A DNA stretch of 64,000 nucleotides from Verrucomicrobiota bacterium. GTDB taxonomy: Bacteria; Verrucomicrobiota; Verrucomicrobiia; Verrucomicrobiales; Akkermansiaceae. Below are positions 39,845 through 46,616 of this stretch, piece by piece. A program made the translations under genes and the position numbers. Every line of letters begins with the position of its first letter. Position 1 is the stretch's first letter. The stretch covers positions 1-64,000 of the forward strand of contig JAGWXY010000002.1 in NCBI GenBank assembly GCA_018969605.1, given 5' to 3'. The notes beneath the pieces are model-generated. The model saw only the letters and a program-made list of their open reading frames with translations, searched no databases and was not told the DNA's origin.

Positions 39845-41008
39845 ATGAAATACCAGCACCCTGTTTATCTCGTCGCCGCACGTCGCTCGGCCATTGGCCG
39901 CTTCGGCGGCGGATTCAAATCACTCGCGCCAGTGGACCTCGCATTGCCCGTCGCCGAAGCCGTTGTGCCGACAGCGCTCAAGCCTGAGATTGATCAAGTC
40001 ATCCTCGGCCAAGTCCTCCAGGCCGCCGGTGGCATGAACGTCGCACGCCAACTCGGACTGCGCCTCGGTCTGCCGCAGAGTTCGCCGGCGTTCACCGTCA
40101 ACATGGTCTGCGCCTCCGGATTGAAAGCCATCGCTCTCGCAGCCGATTCCATCGCGACTGACGAATCTGCGCTCGTGCTCGCCGGTGGCGTCGAATCCAT
40201 GAGCCGCGCTCCCCATTACGCGACCGATTTGCGCTGGGGAAAAAAGCTCGGTGCGGGTTCGCTTGAGGACTCGATCGCCACCGACGGGCTAACCGATCCA
40301 TTCCTGAAGATCGGCATGGGGGACACGGCTGAACGCATCTCGGAGGACCTCAAGATCAGCCGCGAGGAACAGGATCAATTCGCACTGCTTAGCCAGCAAC
40401 GCGCCGCCGCCGCCCGCGAGGCATGCCAGCGCGAAATTGTCCCCATCAAAACCCGCGACGGCGACATCACCCACGACGAACATCCGCGGGCCGATACGAC
40501 GCTGGAAAAACTCGCACAACTCAAGCCAGCCTTCCGTCCAACCGGCACGGTCACCGCAGGCAACGCCTCGGGCCTCAACGATGCTGCCGCGCTTGTGCTT
40601 CTCGCCAGTGAGGCGGCGGTCAAGCAGCACGCGCTTCAGCCACTGGCGCGCATCGTCGCCACCACGAGCGTCGGTTGCGATCCGGCCACCATGGGGCTTG
40701 GTCCGGTCGGCGCGATCCGCAAGGTGTGCGATGAAGCCGGTTGGATGCTCGAAGATGTGGATGCGATCGAAATCAATGAAGCCTTCGCCGCACAGGTGCT
40801 TGGCTGCGCCAAGGAGCTGGGCCTCGACATGGAAAAACTCAATCAGCGGGGAGGCGGCATTGCACTCGGGCACCCACTCGGTTGCAGCGGTGCGCGCGTG
40901 CTCGTCACCTTGCTGCATCTGATGCAGGACAAGAACCTCAAGCGCGGCATCGCGTCCCTCTGTGTCGGCGGCGGCATGGGCATCGCGATGGCGATTGAAC
41001 TCAGTTAG
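39845..41008 (+). CDS. Thiolase (acetyl-CoA acetyltransferase family)
   Basis: VNMVCASGLKAIALAADSI (catalytic Cys), NEAFAAQVLG, GGGIALGHPLGCSGARVLVTLL, SLCVGGGMGIAMAIE. Confidence 0.95.
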   Translation: MKYQHPVYLVAARRSAIGRFGGGFKSLAPVDLALPVAEAVVPTALKPEIDQVILGQVLQAAGGMNVARQLGLRLGLPQSSPAFTVNMVCASGLKAIALAADSIATDESALVLAGGVESMSRAPHYATDLRWGKKLGAGSLEDSIATDGLTDPFLKIGMGDTAERISEDLKISREEQDQFALLSQQRAAAAREACQREIVPIKTRDGDITHDEHPRADTTLEKLAQLKPAFRPTGTVTAGNASGLNDAAALVLLASEAAVKQHALQPLARIVATTSVGCDPATMGLGPVGAIRKVCDEAGWMLEDVDAIEINEAFAAQVLGCAKELGLDMEKLNQRGGGIALGHPLGCSGARVLVTLLHLMQDKNLKRGIASLCVGGGMGIAMAIELS

Positions 41009-41036
41009 CTGCGATGACTTATAAAATACCAAGCTC

Positions 41037-41816
41037 ATGATCAAAAAAACCGTATTGGCGGTCGGCGCCCATCCCGACGACATCGAATTTCTCTACTCCG
41101 GCACCTTGCTGCTTCTGAAGCAGAAGGGCTGGGACATTCACATGTGGAATCTGGCCAACGGGAGTGCCGGATCCAAGACGCTCGGGCCCGAAGCGATCGC
41201 AGCGAAGCGTTGGGAAGAGGCTCGCGCCTCCGCCCGGATTCTTGGAGCCACCATGCATCCTACGCTTTTTCAGGATCTGGGCATTTTTTACGATGCCCCG
41301 TCGCTCGCCCGGGTCTCCTCGCTCGTGCGGGAGATTGATCCATCGATCATTCTCACCCATCCGCCTTCCGATTACATGGAGGATCACGAGAACACCTGCC
41401 GCCTGCTGGTGACTGCGGCGATTGCCAAAGGGATTCCCAACTATGCGGTTGACCCGCCGTGCGCGGCAAAGGACGGGCCGGTGGCCCTGTATCACGCGCC
41501 GCCTCTGGGCTGCCGGACGGGCTTGAACGAGCCGGTCTTACCGACTCTGTTCGTGAACATCGAGTCGGTGGTGCGGGACAAAGTCCGGATGCTGCTGGCA
41601 CATGAGAGTCAGATGGATTGGCTGCGCCAAACGCAGACGATGAGCAGTCTGGAAGAAGTGGTGCTCGCCGAGTCGAGAGCGGTGGGAAAACTCAGCGGAG
41701 TGTTTCCATGCGCGGAAGCCTTCACGCCGCATGACATGCGCGGCTATTGTCCAGAAGATTTCAAGCCGCTGGAGGAGGCTCTTGGGGGTGATGTTTATTG
41801 CAAGTCGCAACGATGA
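41037..41816 (+). CDS. PIG-L (LmbE-like) family deacetylase (second paralogue)
   Basis: LAVGAHPDDIEFLYSGTLLLLKQKGWDIHMWNLANGSAGS; HPPSDYMEDHENTCRL. Confidence 0.9.
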   Translation: MIKKTVLAVGAHPDDIEFLYSGTLLLLKQKGWDIHMWNLANGSAGSKTLGPEAIAAKRWEEARASARILGATMHPTLFQDLGIFYDAPSLARVSSLVREIDPSIILTHPPSDYMEDHENTCRLLVTAAIAKGIPNYAVDPPCAAKDGPVALYHAPPLGCRTGLNEPVLPTLFVNIESVVRDKVRMLLAHESQMDWLRQTQTMSSLEEVVLAESRAVGKLSGVFPCAEAFTPHDMRGYCPEDFKPLEEALGGDVYCKSQR

Positions 41817-42634
41817 AGACATCCATGCCCACGATCACGACTCCAGCCAAACTTGAGAACCCGATTGCCGCAGGGATCGTCCAGCATGAGTTCAAGTCCT
41901 CATTTGACGGATCCGCGCAGACTTTTCTGGAAAAGGATTTTGGTGACGGAGACTCCAATGTCACCCGCTTGGTCTTTGTCTACCTGCATGGCGCGTTGTC
42001 GCATCAGGAGCAGGGGATGACCGCTGGGATTTACAAGGGAACCTTTGAAAAGTGGGGCGAGGAATTGGCGAGACGCAATGCCGTGTATATTTGTCCGGAG
42101 TATCGTGGAAATTCCTGGATGGGACCGGCCGCCGAGGCGGACGTTTTGGATATTCTCAATCTTCTGACGAAGCGATTTCCCGGAAGACGCTTGATTCTCG
42201 CAGGGGGCAGCATGGGCGGGACCTCGGCCCTGATTTTTGCCAGCCGGAATCCGCAGGCCGTGGACGGCGTGATCGCCCTTTGCCCGGCGACCGATCCGGC
42301 GTTGATGTTTGGCGTATTCCCCGAGCATTTCGTGGAATCCTACGGCGGCTCGCCCGAAAAGGTTCCTCAGGTATTTTCCGATAGGACGAGTCGCAACCGG
42401 GTTGATGCGCTTGCCTCGCTGCCGATAGCGATTGTCCATGGTTCCGCGGACGCCATCATTGGAGTGGAGCACGGCCGGATTCTTGTCCGCGAGCTCCAGG
42501 AGCGCGGCGCCCGATGCCACTACACCGAGATTCCGGAGGGAGACCATGATTCGCCCCTGCAAATCCCACTTTCCATGCTCTTGGATTTTGTAATGTCCAA
42601 GGATTCTAAAAACAACGAACCCGCCCGCCCGTGA
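41813..42634 (+). CDS. Alpha/beta hydrolase (prolyl-oligopeptidase-like)
   Basis: GGSMGGTSALIFASRNP nucleophile elbow (GxSxG), PIAIVHGSADAIIGVEHGRIL, EGDHDSPL. ATGA overlap with upstream gene; ORF extends to 41798. Confidence 0.8.
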   Translation: MKTSMPTITTPAKLENPIAAGIVQHEFKSSFDGSAQTFLEKDFGDGDSNVTRLVFVYLHGALSHQEQGMTAGIYKGTFEKWGEELARRNAVYICPEYRGNSWMGPAAEADVLDILNLLTKRFPGRRLILAGGSMGGTSALIFASRNPQAVDGVIALCPATDPALMFGVFPEHFVESYGGSPEKVPQVFSDRTSRNRVDALASLPIAIVHGSADAIIGVEHGRILVRELQERGARCHYTEIPEGDHDSPLQIPLSMLLDFVMSKDSKNNEPARP

Positions 42635-43509
42635 CCCCATCCGTTTTCCAAGCTGAACTCTTCATAGATAACCGCGCCACCCACGGCGAGGGGCCGGTGT
42701 GGGACGCAATCAATCAAGTTCTATATTGGGTGGATATCACATCCTGTCGACTGCACTCATGGTCGCCCGGAGCTGTGAAAGAGCGCACCTATCAATTTCA
42801 GGAGCCTGTTTGCGCCGTGGCACCCATTACGCGGGACCGCATGCTCATCGCATTCGCCAAGCGGCTTGCATATGTGAATTTGCCAGACCTCTCCATCGAG
42901 CAGATCTGCCAGGTCGAGCCGGATATTCCGGGCAACCTTTGCAACGATGGAAAGATGGATCCAGCAGGGAGGTTCTGGATCGGCACAATGTCGAATGATG
43001 AATCCATTACAGGGTCCGGTTCACTCTACCGGCTTGATCAGGATGGGCAGCTGACCCGTGTGCTTGAAAATCTGACCATTTCGAATGGCATGGGATGGTC
43101 GCGTGACCTTCGGACGATGTATTTCATCGACTCCCCGACCCGCGAAGTCTGGGCCTTTGATTTTGATCCGGTGGATTCCTCCATCACGAACCGCCGCACC
43201 GTGGTCAAGGTTCCCGAGGATTTGGGCCTTCCGGATGGAATGGATGTGGGGTATGACGGCACTTTGTGGGTTGCCCACTGGGGACCGGGTTGTGTTTGCC
43301 AATGGTGCCCGTTATCGGGAAAATTACTTACCCGCATCAATACCGGATGCCCTCATACCAGCGCCTGTTGCTTTGGCGGTGATGATGGAAAAAAACTATT
43401 TATCACCACCTCACGACTTGAGCTTTTCCCTTATCAAATCGAAGAGAACCCCTGCTCCGGAAGTCTTTTTCGATATCATCCATCTGCAAATCATTCCGAT
43501 TACCCATGA
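42631..43509 (+). CDS. SMP-30 / gluconolactonase family protein
   Basis: GEGPVWDAINQVLYWVDI, NLCNDGKMDPAGRFWIGTMSNDE, ISNGMGWSRDLRTMYFIDSPTREVWAFDFD, PDGMDVGYDGTLWVAHWG. GTG start overlapping the previous stop. Confidence 0.93.
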   Translation: MTPSVFQAELFIDNRATHGEGPVWDAINQVLYWVDITSCRLHSWSPGAVKERTYQFQEPVCAVAPITRDRMLIAFAKRLAYVNLPDLSIEQICQVEPDIPGNLCNDGKMDPAGRFWIGTMSNDESITGSGSLYRLDQDGQLTRVLENLTISNGMGWSRDLRTMYFIDSPTREVWAFDFDPVDSSITNRRTVVKVPEDLGLPDGMDVGYDGTLWVAHWGPGCVCQWCPLSGKLLTRINTGCPHTSACCFGGDDGKKLFITTSRLELFPYQIEENPCSGSLFRYHPSANHSDYP

Positions 43510-44534
43510 AACCAACACCTATTCAAGGCATCTACACGCCGAACATCGTTCCCTTCAACGACGACCACTCGATCAACGAGGGCGAGCTGCGGCGCATGAC
43601 TTCTTGGCTCATCGAGAAGGGCATTCACGGCCTCTATCCGAACGGCAGCACCGGCGAGTTCATCCGACTGAGTTTCGAGGACCGCTTGCGCGTGGTGAAA
43701 ATCATGGCCGATGAAAACCGCGGGCGCGTGCCCATTCTTGCGGGAGCGGCGGAGGCCAACTCCGACCAGGTGCTCCAGGCGTGCAAGTTTTACGCGGACC
43801 TTGGATGTCGCGCGGTGAGTCTCACTGGCCCCTACTACTTCAAGGTGTCCCAGGAAAGCATCGAGAACTACTTTCGCGAACTCGCCGCCAAATCACCGAT
43901 CGATATCCTGCTCTACAACATCCCGCAGTTCTCCAATGAAATCAGCCTGCCGGTGGTGAAGCGGCTGGCAATGGATTGCCCGCGCATCATTGGCATCAAG
44001 GATTCCAGTCGCGATTTTCCGCGCTTGTGTACCATGCTGGCACAGGTCAAATCGCAGCGGCCTGACTTTGTTGTTTTGACCGGTACGGAGGAGATCCTTT
44101 ATCCGAGCCTGATGATGGGCTGCGATGGTGGGACAATCGCCACCTCGGGGGTGATGCCGGAAGTGATCACCAAGCTTTATCGTGATTTTCAGGCCGGCAA
44201 CCACGCGGAATGCCGCCGGGTGCAACTCAAGATCCAGGACATCATCGCGGCGATGTTTGCCGCTGGCAATTTCCCCGAGGGTTTCCGCGCTGCCATCTTC
44301 TTGCGTGGATTCAATCCAGGCCCCCCCCGTTTCCCAATGAGTCCTGGTGAACTTGCAAATCTCGAGGAAGCCAAGGGTAAACTGGCCTGCCTGCTTGGGG
44401 AGTGCGGATATGCCGACGCGGCGAAAGAATGTGAACTGCGTCGCGGACATGCCTCTTCGCGAACCTCGGTCGGGCTGGATGTTGATTCCATCGTTGCCGC
44501 AGTGTTGAAAAAGATGGGATCAAGCAATTTTTAA
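43506..44534 (+). CDS. DapA-family (dihydrodipicolinate synthase / N-acetylneuraminate lyase type) aldolase with C-terminal extension
   Basis: GIYTPNIVPFNDDHSINEGELRRMTSWLIEKGIHGLYPNGSTGEFIRLS, YNIPQFSNEISLPVVKRLAMDCPRIIGIKDSS, VLTGTEEILYPSLMMGCDGGTIATSGVMPE; ~36-aa tail KECELRRGHASSRTSVGLDVDSIVAAVLKKMGSSNF beyond the usual barrel. Confidence 0.9.
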   Translation: MKPTPIQGIYTPNIVPFNDDHSINEGELRRMTSWLIEKGIHGLYPNGSTGEFIRLSFEDRLRVVKIMADENRGRVPILAGAAEANSDQVLQACKFYADLGCRAVSLTGPYYFKVSQESIENYFRELAAKSPIDILLYNIPQFSNEISLPVVKRLAMDCPRIIGIKDSSRDFPRLCTMLAQVKSQRPDFVVLTGTEEILYPSLMMGCDGGTIATSGVMPEVITKLYRDFQAGNHAECRRVQLKIQDIIAAMFAAGNFPEGFRAAIFLRGFNPGPPRFPMSPGELANLEEAKGKLACLLGECGYADAAKECELRRGHASSRTSVGLDVDSIVAAVLKKMGSSNF

Positions 44535-44830
44535 CCCGAAATCCGAAGTCGAAATATCATTCGAATCATTTTAACCACTGATTTCTGTGGTCGAAGCCCT
44601 CTTTGTTTGCATTTCAACTTCCGAATTCGGGTTTAATGCCCTCCAAAAAACTCTTCGTTGTCAACGCACGGCCAATCGTTGACTGACTTTGAGTTCGAGA
44701 TGGTCCAGATCACGGTATCTGCAATTGCAAAAGATGCGAGTCTTGCAAATTTGTATCAATCAGCGAAACGGCGCTTAGAGCTTGGAAGTGGTATGTCTCC
44801 CGCTTACAGGAACTTGTGTCCGGCAACCGA

Positions 44831-46588
44831 TCAACGGCCGACGACATAGGGATCCTCGCCGAGGGAGGCGGGGACCGGCGCGGTCTCCTGGCCGAGGGCT
44901 TGACGTGCGGCGACCCAGAGTTTGGTGCGGCGGTGGCGGCAATGGTGGCGCGTCCACTCGCGGTTTTCCAACAGGTCGAGGCAGGCTTGCGGCTTGCCGG
45001 TATCGAGCAGGACTTCGGCTTCGGTCTCGCCGTGGCGGTAGTCGGCCTGGTCGGTCCAGCGTGTGAGCAATTGTTGGCGGGCTGCGTGATCGCCCTGTTC
45101 CTTGAGCAGGGCATCGAGATGGCAGGCGGTGCTGTTTTCAAAACGGGCCTCGAGAGCGGCCTCGAGCGAGCCACGGCCGGCGGTGGCATCCTTGCGGATT
45201 TTCCATAGGATCAAGCCTTGCAGGGCCAGTGCCACGAACGAGCCGGGATGGGTGGCAAGAGAGGCTTCGAGCGACGTAAGCGCCTCGTCCCACTTGTCTG
45301 CTGCGGCAAACCAGACCGCGCGCGCATTCATCCATGATTCCAGCCCGGAGGCTGCGGCCCAGTCGAGAGCTTCGTTGAGCGGCAGGCTGGTCGGCGGCCA
45401 GCTGGCTGCGGCTTGTTCGGCGTGGTTCGTGAGGAAACTTTTGTCTCCTGCTGCGTGCGCCGCGAGCAGTTCTTCCCAGAGGCTCACCGGCACTTGTGCG
45501 GGCAGGCGGCACGGCGCTTCATCGATGCCGCCAAGGGCGGTGGCGGTGCCGGCGAAAGTCGGGCGTCTGCCATCATCAAACTCACCGCGCTGGTCGATTG
45601 GGATCCACATTTCCACAAAGGAGAAATCTCCGCCTGGCGGGAGATGGCGGGACTCGGATTGGAGCTCCGGGATGCCGGCCTGGATCTCGGTGTTCTGGTC
45701 GCCGTCGCGGGTCATGGTGAGCGACCAATCGGAGGTCGGGCCGGTGTTGCCGAAACTCCAAAGTTTTTTGCCGGGGAGTTTGGCGGGGTCGGCGAGGTGG
45801 AGCAGGCCCCATTCGCGTGCGCGATGGTAGATGCCGAACCAATCGGTAACGGTTGGCTTGAGGAAGACCCCGACCATGCGGTCGTAGTTGCGGTGCCAGC
45901 GCAGGTCGATGCCATTGAACATCGGCCAGATGCCGTTGCCTTCGCCATCGATGTGCGCCTCGTAAGGTTCTGCCGGGTAAACAAACTCGGTGTCACTCCC
46001 TCCGGGTTGGGCGCAGTTGCTCCACCACTGCACATCTCGCGCGGTGTCGGTGTCATTCCAGCAGCGGGTGGAGACCACCACGCCACGGAAGCCAGGATGA
46101 AGCCAGACCTCGGTGCGCCAGCAGAGTCCCCACTGCGGCTCGCGGCAACCCATCGCGACGCCTGCGGCATCGCCTTTGGTGAGCAACTCGTAGCCGACCG
46201 GTTCGTTGCCGGTGGCAGCGTGGGCGTAGGGGAAATTGTGTTCGATGCCGAGGCTGATGAAGTTCCAGCGGGGCGGCACGCGGGTTGGCCGCACGCAGCG
46301 GTTTTCGTGCAGGTAAAGGCCGCCGGTGGTGAGATCCTCGATCTGATAGATCCTGCCGCCGAGCGAGGGCAGGACGGTCACGCGCAGCAAGCCGTTTTCA
46401 ATCTCGACGGATTGGTGATCCTGCAAGCGCGGCTGCGGATCATTCTCCAGCGCGCCGTCGAATGGGTAGATGGAAAACGGATAGACGTTGTCGCTATCGA
46501 AAAGGGGCGGCAGCGCGGATCGGGGCTGTGTCGAGTAGGTCGGCAGTCGCAGGGAGGTCAGGCGGGCGGAGGCGGGGCAGTGCTTCAT
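44831..46588 (-). CDS. DUF5107 domain protein with C-terminal TPR-like region
   Basis: ORF 44831-47269, start placed at MKHCPASARL. ENGLLRVTVLPSLGGRIYQIEDLTTGGLYLHENRCVRPTRVPPRWNFISLGIEHNFP is DUF5107-like. The upstream part of the ORF is antisense to the GH38 gene. Confidence 0.75.
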   Translation of the reverse strand: MKHCPASARLTSLRLPTYSTQPRSALPPLFDSDNVYPFSIYPFDGALENDPQPRLQDHQSVEIENGLLRVTVLPSLGGRIYQIEDLTTGGLYLHENRCVRPTRVPPRWNFISLGIEHNFPYAHAATGNEPVGYELLTKGDAAGVAMGCREPQWGLCWRTEVWLHPGFRGVVVSTRCWNDTDTARDVQWWSNCAQPGGSDTEFVYPAEPYEAHIDGEGNGIWPMFNGIDLRWHRNYDRMVGVFLKPTVTDWFGIYHRAREWGLLHLADPAKLPGKKLWSFGNTGPTSDWSLTMTRDGDQNTEIQAGIPELQSESRHLPPGGDFSFVEMWIPIDQRGEFDDGRRPTFAGTATALGGIDEAPCRLPAQVPVSLWEELLAAHAAGDKSFLTNHAEQAAASWPPTSLPLNEALDWAAASGLESWMNARAVWFAAADKWDEALTSLEASLATHPGSFVALALQGLILWKIRKDATAGRGSLEAALEARFENSTACHLDALLKEQGDHAARQQLLTRWTDQADYRHGETEAEVLLDTGKPQACLDLLENREWTRHHCRHRRTKLWVAARQALGQETAPVPASLGEDPYVVGR

Positions 46589-46616
46589 GTCGGTGTGAAT
46601 GGCGAGAAGATGGCAA

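Noticed and set aside
44331-44342. C-rich homopolymer (ccccccc) in the aldolase gene as a possible frameshift creating the C-terminal tail
   Set aside because: The frame before and after encodes plausible aldolase sequence (RGFNPGPPRFPMSPGELANLEEAKGKLACLLGECGYADAA), so the tail is read in the native frame.
44658-44849. 63-aa ORF after the aldolase (MSTHGQSLTDFEFEMVQITVSAIAKDASLANLYQSAKRRLELG...)
   Set aside because: Considered as a small shell or cargo protein, but it shows no BMC or EutN/CcmL-like features and overlaps the end of the convergent gene; insufficient support.
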